From positions 1 through 49,594 of the forward strand of contig RPFO01002197.1 of NCBI GenBank assembly GCA_009746045.1: a stretch of 49,594 nucleotides of DNA, written 5' to 3'. Position numbers and translations under genes: made by a program. Below the pieces are notes generated by a model that saw only the letters and a list, made by a program, of their open reading frames with translations, was not told where the DNA came from and did no database searches. Of the stretch, positions 1-8,195 are shown piece by piece (within the stretch, counting starts at the first letter, position 1; every line of letters starts with the position of its first letter). This stretch comes from Mesostigma viride (Eukaryota > Streptophyta > Mesostigmatophyceae > Mesostigmatales > Mesostigmataceae).

Positions 1-321
1 AGAGGGACGAAGCGCAAGCGCTCCCCGTCACCTGCTCCGTCGCAGTTGTCTGGCTTTAGGGACCCGTTGGTGGCCGCACGAGCCGATTTCGAAAATAACT
101 CGTACGACACGGGACGGCACATGGAACTGACTACACAGGAATTACGCAAGGGAGTGAGACAACAGGAAGCGGACGAGATGTCGGAAGGCATCTCGCCCTC
201 GCAGCTTACTGAAGGTACTCAATGGTATACAGCCAAACCGACCTTCTCGTCCACTGACAAGGAACGGGAGGAGGACGCCCAGTCCAAGGTACATTATGAC
301 AGACCCAGGACAAGACACTAG
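1..321 (+). CDS. C-terminal part of an unrecognised protein (cut by window start)
   Basis: Frame 1 is open from the first base to the TAG at 319-321, giving about 106 residues, so the gene starts upstream of the window. The first residues carry a basic KRKRSPSP-type stretch that could be a nuclear localisation signal. The rest is polar and charged, with no membrane segment and no domain I recognise. It runs convergently toward the minus-strand gene ending at 371. Function unknown; reality supported only by frame openness and the composition. Confidence 0.5.
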   Translation, partial: RGTKRKRSPSPAPSQLSGFRDPLVAARADFENNSYDTGRHMELTTQELRKGVRQQEADEMSEGISPSQLTEGTQWYTAKPTFSSTDKEREEDAQSKVHYDRPRTRH

Positions 322-370
322 AAACGGGCTTTCGTTCTACGAATCCATCGTCACTGTCGTCCTTTCCGTC

Positions 371-1609
371 TCACGGCAGCCCGTTCTCCTGTGCGATGGA
401 GGCTTCCGTGCTTTCTGCCCCGCCCTCCTCGGGCGGAGGGGGTACAATGTTTTCGCGTTCCATGGCCATGTGCCTGTACAACGCGGCGGTCGCCAGAAGT
501 TCCAACGGGTTGTCTGAAGTGGGCGGGAACGACGTCAAGGTCGTCGCGGTCCACGCGGCGGTGTCGTCCCCTTCGACCATCTGAGCGACCATGAAATCGG
601 AAAGACCGTTCGGGATCAAACGGGCGTGGTGCGAGCGGCTCGGCGTCGGAGCCGTCATCACGGTGTACTGGTGAATGGCGGGGCTCGGGGGAGGAATGCC
701 GCCGAACCCTTTCACGTGGTGCGTGTTCAAGAGGCACCGGATGTAGGTGAGAACTCCGCGCTTGTGCATGATGTCTCGAAGAGGTACGTACGGGTCCTTT
801 CCCTCGTCCGTGTGCGTCTTGTCGATGGCCATCTGGACCATCCCCCTATAATGCACGAGTCCCGAGTGAGCCGCGTGGGGGTCGATCGAAACCAGTTGGC
901 GGAAGTACACGTGCCACTGGGGAAAGTAGTCGGCGTCGAGCAGGATGAGCGCTTCTCTCGACTCAGCGCCCCCCTCCGCGACCTGAATCATCATCTCCAC
1001 CATCTCCGCACACATCCTCTCCAAACCAGCCACGAGTGATTCCCTCTCCCTCTTCGCTCGAATGATCTCCGGGTGGCGAAAGAGGTGGAGAGTAGATCGT
1101 CGCTGGTACCCTAAACGTCGGACCTGGGCGTCGAGGCGCAGGAGCTCGACCTCGTTGAAGGCGTGGCGGGTGAACGGGTCGACGAAGGTCCCGGAATCCA
1201 GGATAAACTCCGCCAGCCTCACGGCGTGGAACCCGATGACGGTCCTGTCCGGCAAAACGAGCTTGAACACGTGGGATTTGTGTGGGAGGCGTTCGAGCAT
1301 GACCATATCGTCCCGGTTCTGCGGGATGAGGGCGACGTACTTCTTGATCGTCCGAATCGCCTTTCGCTTGGCCAAGAACGTCCTCCTGGCCCACCGCTGG
1401 ATCTTGCGAGCCGCCAACACGGCGACGAGACTCGCGGAGGCTTCCTTCTCCGTGACTGTCTTCGGAGGGGCGAACCCCATCCGCTTGCAAAGTGTGCGCA
1501 TATCGTTCACCGTGAGAGGGGCGAACGGGCGCCTCCCAAGCTTCTTTACAGAAGCACCGTTTAAAGAAAGCCAGCGACATATTCTCAGTCCTCTGGTCGT
1601 TCCCTTCAT
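371..1609 (-). CDS. 412-aa protein with IQ-like motif and DPFTR block; giant-virus-like orphan
   Basis: An intact 412-residue frame starting at ATG 1609. Residues about 30-60 hold an LTVNDMRTLCKRMGF stretch that resembles a SAP-type helix pair. Residues 67-83 hold an IQ-like motif (IQRWARR) typical of calmodulin-binding or basic helical segments. Around residue 144 is a DPFTRHAF...ELLRLD block; similar DP-x-x-R-x-x-F blocks occur in proteins of large DNA viruses, where they recall a degenerate U-box, but this is a recollection of style rather than a firm family hit. The C-terminus is low complexity (PPPPEEGG). It is divergent from the gene at 1734 across a roughly 125-bp spacer. Role unknown. 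Confidence 0.6.
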   Translation of the reverse strand: MKGTTRGLRICRWLSLNGASVKKLGRRPFAPLTVNDMRTLCKRMGFAPPKTVTEKEASASLVAVLAARKIQRWARRTFLAKRKAIRTIKKYVALIPQNRDDMVMLERLPHKSHVFKLVLPDRTVIGFHAVRLAEFILDSGTFVDPFTRHAFNEVELLRLDAQVRRLGYQRRSTLHLFRHPEIIRAKRERESLVAGLERMCAEMVEMMIQVAEGGAESREALILLDADYFPQWHVYFRQLVSIDPHAAHSGLVHYRGMVQMAIDKTHTDEGKDPYVPLRDIMHKRGVLTYIRCLLNTHHVKGFGGIPPPSPAIHQYTVMTAPTPSRSHHARLIPNGLSDFMVAQMVEGDDTAAWTATTLTSFPPTSDNPLELLATAALYRHMAMERENIVPPPPEEGGAESTEASIAQENGLP

Positions 1610-1716
1610 GACGGCGAACGTTTTCGCCTTCTCACAATAAGCGTGTCAAAAACTTCACGGGCGGCCTTTTATGGATTCTGGGACACCGAAACGGCGCGCA
1701 ATTTTTCTGCCGTACT

Positions 1717-1723
1717 TATAAAG
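1717..1723 (+). promoter_or_regulatory. TATA-like element just upstream of the 1734 gene
   Basis: TATAAAG lies only about 11-17 bp before the ATG at 1734. That is too close for a normal polymerase II TATA box plus leader, but the Cys/His motif begins at codon 5, so the ATG at 1734 is needed. The same short spacing (TATAAATAGA directly before ATG) occurs at 4584-4595. This suggests viral-style promoters with very short leaders. Confidence 0.4.
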
Positions 1724-1733
1724 CAGCGCATGA

Positions 1734-3536
1734 ATGAAGTCCACGTGCAAGGGAACGACGGCGCGCGGCGCCCGTTGTACGTACACGGCCGTCACGAAAG
1801 GGTACTGCAAGATCCACTCCAAACGCGACGTACACAGAGCCCGCGCTCGTCCACGTCACAGGCCGCATCAGGGTGAGGCAAGTACACTGCCCGGCAGGAC
1901 CAGGGAAAAGATTGCGGAGATCAAGGAGGCCGTGGCGGAACTCGTCCGCATGTACAAGGCGGCGGAGCCCAGCGTGGCCGACCGGCCGGACGCGGAACTC
2001 GGAGACGAGGCGATCCAATGGGCAGAACAGTACTCTCCTCCCGGGTCCCTCGAGCTCCTCGAGAAGATCAACCGACTCCACGAAGAGGCGTCCAAATCAA
2101 TCCTCGAAGACAGCGGCATGCTCGACGCGTCCGACCCGGAATCGGAGATCGGCGACGCGCACGGCCCGGAACTCGCGGATGCCGCCACTCGTGGCCCGGA
2201 AATTGCGAATTTCGCCCCGCAAGATACGGACGCGGCCCTCGAAGACGCGCTCGACAAGCAGGCGGACAGCCTGATGAACTGCACGGGGTTGTCGAACAGT
2301 CTTCAGCGAAAGGACGCGGAAAAGCTCGCGGTGTTTTTGAACGTGGGGCACACGGAAGAGTCCGTCAAGACACTCTCGAAGCAGCAACTGTGCGCGATCA
2401 TCTCGAAGGAACTGATCGACACGTTCGCGTTCTCCCTTTGCGCGAAAAACGTGTTCGACAACTCCACCAAGGAACAACTCGTGGAATACCTGAACGCAAG
2501 GTACGGAGGGGACCGCCAAAAGTTGGAGGAGCTGACGCACGAGGAGCTTTGCATGGTCGTGGGCGCCACGCGCGATCCCGTTTCGTGGACTAGGTCGGCG
2601 TTCGAATGGCTGAAGAAACTCCCGTGGAAGCACCTCGGCGTTTACCTGGCCGGCAGGATGCTCGCGGGAGTGCTAGTGGCGACGTACACGGGAGAGGAAG
2701 CCGAGTTGTACAAGTTCCTCAACACACTCAAGTCCAAGGGAGTCCCCGAATGGGTCGTCAACAAATTCCGGCATTTCGTCGACAACCTGAAATGGTTCGG
2801 CATCATGTTCGTGAACGCGTTCGAATTCGTCAAGCTAGCCTCGGTGTGGTTCAAAGACGTCACGCCCCCTTTCGTTACGAGGTGGGTGGAAAAGGCCGCG
2901 AAGTGGGGAGCGAACAATCCCGTAACTTCAACGGTCGCGAACTTGCTAGGGTTGGTTGGTTTCTCGTACGCCCAACGAGGCGCTCAGAACGCGGCCATCG
3001 CAGGGGGGAAGGCCGCCGTGAACAAGTCTCGCCAGGCGTTCCAAGCTGGCAAGGACTACTACAACTCCAACAAAACGGCCGCCGTCAACCGCGCGTACGA
3101 ACTTGGCGAGTCGGCGAAAGCGGCTGGAATGGAAGCCGCGTCGAATGCTAAAAACGCCGCGGTCACTCGAGGGAAGCAATTGGCAACGACAGCACAGCGC
3201 GTTGCCGTAGAAAAGGGCACGGCCGCCGCCAATGCCGCGAAAAGAGCTGGGCGCGCGGCGGCCAAAAAGGCAGCCGGTGCGGCAGCGGAGGCCGCGAGAT
3301 CCGCCAAAGAGTCCGCCATCGCCCAGGGTCAGAACTTCATGCTGACTGCACAGGACACCGTGTCGAACATCAAGACCGCCGCCCCCGGGTACGTCCCGTC
3401 CGCCGTGAACTCTGCATATCAAGTGTTCGCGTCTCATCCTTTGATCCCGGATCCGCGTACCGTCGTCCCGGACGACGTGAATGCTTTCCAACGCCGTTTA
3501 GAAGCGGTGCAGCGGAAACGAAATAAGAGTTCGTGA
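1734..3536 (+). CDS. 600-aa membrane protein: Cys/His zinc motif, duplicated LT-x-E-x-LC domain, Ala/Lys-rich tail
   Basis: Residues 5-28 show C-x9-C-x9-C-x2-H (C5, C15, C25, H28), the small Cys/His motif widespread in large DNA viruses and phages and repeated in three other genes here. Residues about 178-290 form a domain with two LT/LS-x-x-x-LC repeats (SKQQLC, THEELC) shared with the next gene (3575). Three hydrophobic segments follow at about 300-318, 354-374 and 398-415. Residues about 420-545 are an Ala/Lys-rich amphipathic repeat resembling LEA or histone-H1-like tails. I infer a membrane-anchored virion or DNA-associated protein; the function is not known. It is followed after 38 bp by its paralogue, so the pair arose by tandem duplication. 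Confidence 0.65.
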   Translation: MKSTCKGTTARGARCTYTAVTKGYCKIHSKRDVHRARARPRHRPHQGEASTLPGRTREKIAEIKEAVAELVRMYKAAEPSVADRPDAELGDEAIQWAEQYSPPGSLELLEKINRLHEEASKSILEDSGMLDASDPESEIGDAHGPELADAATRGPEIANFAPQDTDAALEDALDKQADSLMNCTGLSNSLQRKDAEKLAVFLNVGHTEESVKTLSKQQLCAIISKELIDTFAFSLCAKNVFDNSTKEQLVEYLNARYGGDRQKLEELTHEELCMVVGATRDPVSWTRSAFEWLKKLPWKHLGVYLAGRMLAGVLVATYTGEEAELYKFLNTLKSKGVPEWVVNKFRHFVDNLKWFGIMFVNAFEFVKLASVWFKDVTPPFVTRWVEKAAKWGANNPVTSTVANLLGLVGFSYAQRGAQNAAIAGGKAAVNKSRQAFQAGKDYYNSNKTAAVNRAYELGESAKAAGMEAASNAKNAAVTRGKQLATTAQRVAVEKGTAAANAAKRAGRAAAKKAAGAAAEAARSAKESAIAQGQNFMLTAQDTVSNIKTAAPGYVPSAVNSAYQVFASHPLIPDPRTVVPDDVNAFQRRLEAVQRKRNKSS

Positions 3537-3574
3537 GCGGGCGGTTATTTCTCCGGTAATGATACGACTTGGCG

Positions 3575-4528
3575 ATGAACAAACGCAGACATCGCGCCAG
3601 GGCTGAAACAGCGCCGGATGAAAAAGCGCCGGTTCAAGCGCTCTTTGACCCTGAAAGTCTCATGGACTGCGCGGGGCTTTCGAACCATCTCACTCGCCGC
3701 GAGGCGGAATCTCTCGCGCTCGCGGCGAATCCGCAGCACACGAAACAAACCATCGCTCAGTTGACGAACGAGCAGATGTGCGGCCTTCTTACGTTCGAAA
3801 TCATCGACAAAGTCGCCTTCGCCGCTTGCGCCAAGTCTATCCACAGTTCGACAGACAGGGCGAGTCTGGTTTCCTACCTGCACGCGATTACGAATATCAG
3901 TGTCCAGAAGCTCGAGAGCCTTACAAAAAAAGAGTTGTGCTCTTTGGTGACACTGACACGCGATCCGAAAAAGTGGAGATCAAATGCCTTAAAAGCGTTC
4001 AAGAAGATCCCCTGGGGAACGGTAGCTTCAAGCGTCACTGTGGTCGGAACACTATTGGCTTCCTTCTTCGTAGCCACCGAGACCGGAGTCATGGCCCCAG
4101 TGAACAAATTATTATTACGAAACAAGTTGAAAGGCTACTTTGGAGAGAAGTTTGTGGATGCGTTTTTAGACTTCATTCGTGAGTATGGCTCATGGGTAGC
4201 ATTGCCGTTTATGCCTTCAGGACACGGAACCAAACTTCTTGCGAGCGAATGGGCCGACAAACAACCTTGGTACTGGAAATATCCCACAAAAACCGCGATC
4301 TGGGCATCTAACTTTGACCCTTTCGCTGTTTCCGGTGCGACAAGCAAACTGGGCTGGCTCTTGCCTACCGGCACCGCACTCGCCGGCGCCGTAGTGGGAG
4401 CTGGCGCGGGGGCTCACGTCGCGGGCCGGAAATACGTCGATGAGAAAAAACTCAATATTCTCTTGGAAGCAGACAGGAACGAGAACCCAATGAACACCGT
4501 GTTCATGGACAATTTTCTGACCAATTGA
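3575..4528 (+). CDS. 317-aa membrane protein, paralogue of the 1734 gene
   Basis: The first ATG in frame is 3575 (MNKRRHRARAE). Residues about 25-140 align by eye with residues 178-290 of the upstream protein: SLMDCAGLSN versus SLMNCTGLSN, TNEQMC and TKKELC versus the two LC repeats, and TRDPKKW versus TRDPVSW. Hydrophobic segments follow near residues 150-170, a central region and a Gly/Ala-rich segment near 265-285. It lacks both the N-terminal Cys/His motif and the Ala/Lys tail of its paralogue. A TGTAA signal comes 10 bp after the stop. Function unknown; probably a viral membrane protein. Confidence 0.65.
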   Translation: MNKRRHRARAETAPDEKAPVQALFDPESLMDCAGLSNHLTRREAESLALAANPQHTKQTIAQLTNEQMCGLLTFEIIDKVAFAACAKSIHSSTDRASLVSYLHAITNISVQKLESLTKKELCSLVTLTRDPKKWRSNALKAFKKIPWGTVASSVTVVGTLLASFFVATETGVMAPVNKLLLRNKLKGYFGEKFVDAFLDFIREYGSWVALPFMPSGHGTKLLASEWADKQPWYWKYPTKTAIWASNFDPFAVSGATSKLGWLLPTGTALAGAVVGAGAGAHVAGRKYVDEKKLNILLEADRNENPMNTVFMDNFLTN

Positions 4529-4594
4529 TATTGCGTTTGTAAAATATTCATCCATGTCGGTGCTGTGATATTGTGTTTGTTCATTATAAATAGA

Positions 4595-4738
4595 ATGACA
4601 TCCCAAGACCCTGTAAAGCCTGTAACGGATCCACCCGCCCCCGCGGTGGCGGCGAAGAGCGCCAAACGGTTGAAGCGGCTCCGAATCAACGGGCACGTCT
4701 TCGACAAGTGCAAAGAGCTGAACGCTAAATTATTTTAG
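4595..4738 (+). CDS. 47-aa basic small protein
   Basis: A short frame from ATG 4595 to TAG 4738, directly preceded by TATAAATAGA. The N-terminus is Pro/Val-rich. The centre is strongly basic (KSAKRLKRLRI), followed by NGHVFDKCKELNAKLF. It sits in the same direction between the paralogue pair and the 4756 gene with tight spacing. The promoter-like sequence and compact placement support a real small gene. Function unknown. Confidence 0.45.
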   Translation: MTSQDPVKPVTDPPAPAVAAKSAKRLKRLRINGHVFDKCKELNAKLF

Positions 4739-4755
4739 TCACTGGAGAATATACA

Positions 4756-5088
4756 ATGGCCCACACTTGCAACGCGAAAACGTTGAGAGGCGACAACTGC
4801 AAACGCTCTTGCGCGCCTCGTTCCAAACGGTGCGCGGTCCACAAGACGGGCGCCAAGAAGGCCACGAGGCACCGGGTGAGAGGGCCAGGAGGTGTTAAGC
4901 GCACGCACGAGTCACAAGACGAACCTAGGCCAAGTCCGCAACCAAGGGAAATGGTTTATACCCCCCAACAAATGGCAGCCATTGCGGCGATGAACCGGGC
5001 AATCTTAAATAAACAAGCCCAGCTTCCACCAGGGGAGCAAGGGGCCGAGTGGAAGCCCGTGTACGGGGCCAACGGCCAGGACGATTAG
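4756..5088 (+). CDS. 110-aa Cys/His zinc mini-protein
   Basis: The first 30 residues contain the Cys/His motif C-NAKTLRGDN-C ... C-AVH, the same family of motif as in the genes at 1734, 8196 and 9637. The rest is basic then polar and has no recognisable domain. The stop at 5086-5088 overlaps the end of the minus-strand gene 5085-5858 by four bases, a compact convergent arrangement typical of viral genomes. Proteins of this type are common in large DNA viruses but have no established function; binding of a metal ion is inferred from the spacing of Cys and His. Confidence 0.6.
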   Translation: MAHTCNAKTLRGDNCKRSCAPRSKRCAVHKTGAKKATRHRVRGPGGVKRTHESQDEPRPSPQPREMVYTPQQMAAIAAMNRAILNKQAQLPPGEQGAEWKPVYGANGQDD

Positions 5089-5858
5089 AACGCGGGGTTC
5101 GCAGCCACGATGAGGTCCGCCATGGCGATCGCCACCGGCGACGGCTTGTGCTTGTCCACGCCGTGCGGCGAGCTCGCGTTGTAAGCCGCCCTTGATGCCG
5201 CCATCACCTCTTCCACCAACTCTTGGACGTACGACTTCACGATCCGCCCCGTCTGCACGACAGAACCGATGTGTATCAAACTGCTCACGGCCACGAAATC
5301 GATCCCGACGTTCGCCATCGTCGCGGCGAGGCCCACTCTCAACAAAGCGGAGTTGATGCGGCTCGGAGCCGTTACGGCGCTGTTGAAACAACGGGCGAGA
5401 GCGTGAAGCTGGCCGTGCTCTTTAACGATCGAGAGGTACGAGTCCAGGTTTTCGTCCTTCAGCATGGCGAACAACGCGTCCACGCCCTCTTTCGTCTCCG
5501 TCTTCGTGTCTCCCATGTTCGGGGCGAGCGATTTGGAAACGGCGTCAAAAAGAAGCGTCCACTGCGAAGGAGAGATGGAAACCCCCGCGTTCCCTGAAAG
5601 AGGCGCTTCGTTCACGCAAGAGAGGATCGTGTCCACGATGAATCTCGTGGATCCCTCTGTCGTCAAGAGATTGCACATGAACGCTTGTCCGAGCTTTTGT
5701 ATCAGAGCTTCCGGAACGCCGAGGAGCCGAGAGTTTGACGTGTGCGACTCCAAAACAGCGAAAATTCGACGAGGTACGTCGATCCCCATGATGCTTCCAT
5801 CCATGATGAGCTTGACGGCTTCGACAGCCTCGGCGAGCTCGTTAGAAACTTTCATCAT
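5085..5858 (-). CDS. 257-aa helical orphan protein
   Basis: An intact frame from tandem ATGs at 5858 and 5855 to the stop overlapping the 4756 gene. The composition is ordinary for a soluble, mostly helical protein; no membrane segment, metal site or catalytic motif is visible. The leader is unusual: a (GT)n(GA)n microsatellite at 5896-5928 lies between the start and two TATA-like blocks (GGTATAAAAACCTG on the minus strand near 5957 and 6045). No family recognised. Confidence 0.6.
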   Translation of the reverse strand: MMKVSNELAEAVEAVKLIMDGSIMGIDVPRRIFAVLESHTSNSRLLGVPEALIQKLGQAFMCNLLTTEGSTRFIVDTILSCVNEAPLSGNAGVSISPSQWTLLFDAVSKSLAPNMGDTKTETKEGVDALFAMLKDENLDSYLSIVKEHGQLHALARCFNSAVTAPSRINSALLRVGLAATMANVGIDFVAVSSLIHIGSVVQTGRIVKSYVQELVEEVMAASRAAYNASSPHGVDKHKPSPVAIAMADLIVAANPAF

Positions 5859-5945
5859 GGTTGCGGCTCGAGAAGGAGAGAGTGAGAGCGCTTCTGTGTG
5901 TGTGTGAGAGAGAGAGAGAGAGCGAGGTGAGACGAGAAGGCGTCA

Positions 5946-6112
5946 CTCGCAGGTTTTTATACCTTCTTGGCAGGCGAGTCCCGAAAAGCGGTTACAAACG
6001 TTTCAATGGCGCCGCGCCGACTCTTTCTCGTGTGTCAGGTTTTTATACCATCTAAGCAGAAGGTGTGGCTCTCGTGCGATGAATCCCGAAGAGAAGTTAC
6101 AAACGTCTGGCG
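5946..6112. repeat. Imperfect tandem duplication containing two minus-strand TATA blocks
   Basis: CAGGTTTTTATACC occurs near 5948 and again near 6037. A CCCGAA-AG-GTTACAAACGT block occurs near 5982 and again near 6088. The duplicated unit is about 90-105 bp. The second copy runs into the start of the coding region at 6079, so the N-terminal codons there share origin with upstream promoter DNA. Read on the minus strand, the TATA blocks point toward the 5858 gene. Confidence 0.5.
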
Positions 6113-6477
6113 GCCCCCCAGCCCCGGCCCCGGTCGCTCCGTCGTTCCTGTCCGTATGCTTCGGATCCGGCCTGAAGATCTTCGACATCATCGTGTCCCC
6201 CCTTATCTGGATCATGGTTTCCGTCGCGTGGACGAGAATGATGCAGATCGATCAGGAAGAAGAAACCGTCAAGACGGTCCTCGTAAAGTCCGTACCGTTT
6301 TTCGTGCAGTTGCTGATCACGTGCGTCATCTTCGTGCCTGGTTTCGTGCGCGCGGGGCTCGTGAAGGGCTTGTTGGCGTTTTTACTCGTCAACTACGTGC
6401 GTTTTAACGTTGCCAACGTGTACGCCATGCTCTTTACGAGGTCCTTGGAGTCCGAGGACGAAGATATCGAATCCTAA
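6079..6477 (+). CDS. 132-aa small multi-pass membrane protein
   Basis: ATG 6079 begins a Pro-rich N-terminus (GGPPAPAPVAP). Three hydrophobic segments follow: about residues 30-52 (FDIIVSPLIWIMVSVAW), 72-90 (FFVQLLITCVIFVPGF) and 92-115. The C-terminus is acidic (ESEDEDIES). It begins divergently from the 5858 gene within a duplicated promoter block and is followed 13 bp later by the 6491 gene in the same direction. Likely a viral membrane protein; function unknown. Confidence 0.6.
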   Translation: MNPEEKLQTSGGPPAPAPVAPSFLSVCFGSGLKIFDIIVSPLIWIMVSVAWTRMMQIDQEEETVKTVLVKSVPFFVQLLITCVIFVPGFVRAGLVKGLLAFLLVNYVRFNVANVYAMLFTRSLESEDEDIES

Positions 6478-6490
6478 GGTAGGAATCGGA

Positions 6491-6700
6491 ATGTTTTCGT
6501 GCTTCGCTCCTAAACCGCGATCCCCGATCGGCCTATGGACGGGCCCGCGTTACTCTCCGCCTCCGGAGCCTCCGCGTTCTCCCGCGAAAATGACCGCGGG
6601 TCTCGCGCGAGTGATCGAGTTTCGGTACAACCGGTACTGGTCGAAGCGTGAAAAGGCCGAAGCGACAGCGAAAAAGAAGGGTTCGCCCTCCGAGCGTTGA
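6491..6700 (+). CDS. 69-aa Pro-rich basic protein with ARVIEFRYNRYWS motif
   Basis: ATG 6491 follows the previous stop by 13 bp. The N-terminal half is Pro-rich. The C-terminal half contains ARVIEFRYNRYWS followed by a Lys/Glu-rich tail. The same 13-residue motif recurs in a 25-residue frame at 8099-8176, so this segment has been duplicated and is likely functional or recently copied. No known family. Confidence 0.45.
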   Translation: MFSCFAPKPRSPIGLWTGPRYSPPPEPPRSPAKMTAGLARVIEFRYNRYWSKREKAEATAKKKGSPSER

Positions 6701-6726
6701 AAAACTTGTTCGATCCCCGTGTAAAG

Positions 6727-6989
6727 ATGTCTCGACCCGTTCTCCCTGCACCCTCCTACGACAAGGAGACCGCGGCGGCGTTTAACGCGATTTTTGACAG
6801 AGTGTTGAGGGACAATCCCGAGCTGCAAAAGCTCGTGACGTACGTCGAGGAGGAGGGGGGACGTTTACCCCCGTTTGCAAACCGTCGGCGATGGTCGCCA
6901 TTCTTCGGAAACTGCCTGTCCAAAACGAGGAGCAGCGAGAGAATATGCGCATCCTCTGCCGCAACTACCTCGGCGCCGAACTCGACTGA
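6727..6989 (+). pseudogene. Small orphan gene with one frameshift at a G run
   Basis: The frame from ATG 6727 reads a convincing helical protein for about 44 residues up to YVEEEGG, then meets a GGAGGAGGGGGG run (about 6849-6860). In another frame the sequence continues plausibly (MVAILRKLPVQNEEQRENM...) to a TGA at 6987-6989. One indel in the G run would join them into about 87 residues. In the unshifted frame the reading runs on to 7074 with an unstructured composition. The break may be a sequencing error. Confidence 0.45.
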
Positions 6990-7104
6990 TCCGGACTGGC
7001 GCGGCGCTCTGCACGGTTCCACGGTTCGAGACGCTTCGAGCGCGTTCGTGGACGAACCTCTTTATTCTCTATGAATAGCAGGTCTCACGCCAGAACATGC
7101 AACC

Positions 7105-8010
7105 ATGTCCGAGGTCGTCAGCTACCTCTCCCCGTCGGACGGGGTTGACGACCATCCCCGGTTTGCTAAAAAAATGCGAGCCACTCCGCACGGGTATTTT
7201 TCGGTCATCGACACAATAACATGCATCTCGTTTTGCGATGAAGACGGAACCCCGAAGCCTAATGCAGCCCGCATGGCAAGTGTCACGTTCTCGCGTATCG
7301 AGAAAGAGCACCCGGAAGTGTCAACAGGATGTTTACTCTGGAAATTCCCAGGTGCCAGGCAGCGAGAGACGCCAGTCACTGACCGACAGGGCATGATCAA
7401 GATCATCATGCTCCTCCCTGGCAAGATGGCCGCCAATTTCCGAGAGAACATCTCGATCCTCCTCGAGCGGTACCTGAACGCAGACGTGTCGTTGGCCGAC
7501 GATATCTACGCGAGGGCATCGGAGAAGGTGGCCTTGGAAGACGACAAGCGCGTCAAGAGCTGTCAGAGCACCAAGGAGCACATGGCCGCCGTCAAGCTGT
7601 TCATGGACAACCCCGAGAAGAAGGCCGGGCCGAAGGTGTACGCGTTCATCAACGAAACGGAGAACTTCGCCGTATCGGGAATGCACACGCCCGCTATTCG
7701 ACACCTGCACAACATGAAGAAGAGCGACTCGACGCGCGACTACTTCTCAGAGGAGATGAGCGCCGGAGTGGACTTGATGAACATAATCAACAAGAAGAAC
7801 ATTTCCAAGGGAATAGACCCCGTCAAGAGCATCACTCAGCTCGGAAGGGGCATGTTCGACTTCTTTAAAGAGAACGGCGTCCACGAGGAAGCCAAGATCC
7901 CTGTGGACCGCGCGTTTGCGCTCGAGAATAAACGCAAGAGAGAGCAATACCTGACTAGTCGGAAGGCGCTCGAGGGTCCTCCCCAGCGCTTCCTTCCTAT
8001 CACTTCTTAA
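7105..8010 (+). CDS. 301-aa KilA-N/BRO-like (MSV199-type) viral protein
   Basis: An intact frame from ATG 7105. Residues about 20-140 form a domain with the pattern TPVTDRQGMIKIIMLLPG followed by an FRENISILLERYLNADVSL helix. This recalls the KilA-N/BRO/MSV199 group of N-terminal domains found in large DNA viruses, where they are thought to bind DNA. The rest is charged and helical and ends in a Lys/Arg-rich segment. Family membership is judged by eye and not certain. AATAAA and TTTACAA-type signals follow the stop. It may be a regulatory protein of the integrated virus. Confidence 0.5.
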   Translation: MSEVVSYLSPSDGVDDHPRFAKKMRATPHGYFSVIDTITCISFCDEDGTPKPNAARMASVTFSRIEKEHPEVSTGCLLWKFPGARQRETPVTDRQGMIKIIMLLPGKMAANFRENISILLERYLNADVSLADDIYARASEKVALEDDKRVKSCQSTKEHMAAVKLFMDNPEKKAGPKVYAFINETENFAVSGMHTPAIRHLHNMKKSDSTRDYFSEEMSAGVDLMNIINKKNISKGIDPVKSITQLGRGMFDFFKENGVHEEAKIPVDRAFALENKRKREQYLTSRKALEGPPQRFLPITS

Positions 8011-8098
8011 ACATCGATTTGTATCGATATTTTACAAAAATGGCAATAAATGAAGTAAAAATTGTTCATTAATAAAATCTGGCCAATGCTCGTTCCAA

Positions 8099-8176
8099 AT
8101 GTTCGCGCGCGTGATCGAGTTCCGCTACAACCGGTACTGGTCGAATCGTCGAAATTCGGAGCGTAAAAAAAACTAA
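8099..8176 (+). CDS. 25-aa micro-ORF repeating the ARVIEFRYNRYWS motif
   Basis: ATG 8099 to TAA 8176 encodes 25 residues: MF, then ARVIEFRYNRYWS, then a basic tail. The motif is identical to the C-terminal half of the 6491 product. The DNA differs at several synonymous positions (gagtttcggtac versus gagttccgctac), which suggests an old copy kept under protein-level constraint, or a small independent gene. TGGCCAATGCTCGTTC lies directly upstream and recurs at about 8814. Confidence 0.4.
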   Translation: MFARVIEFRYNRYWSNRRNSERKKN

Positions 8177-8195
8177 GACGAATCTATACACGGAG

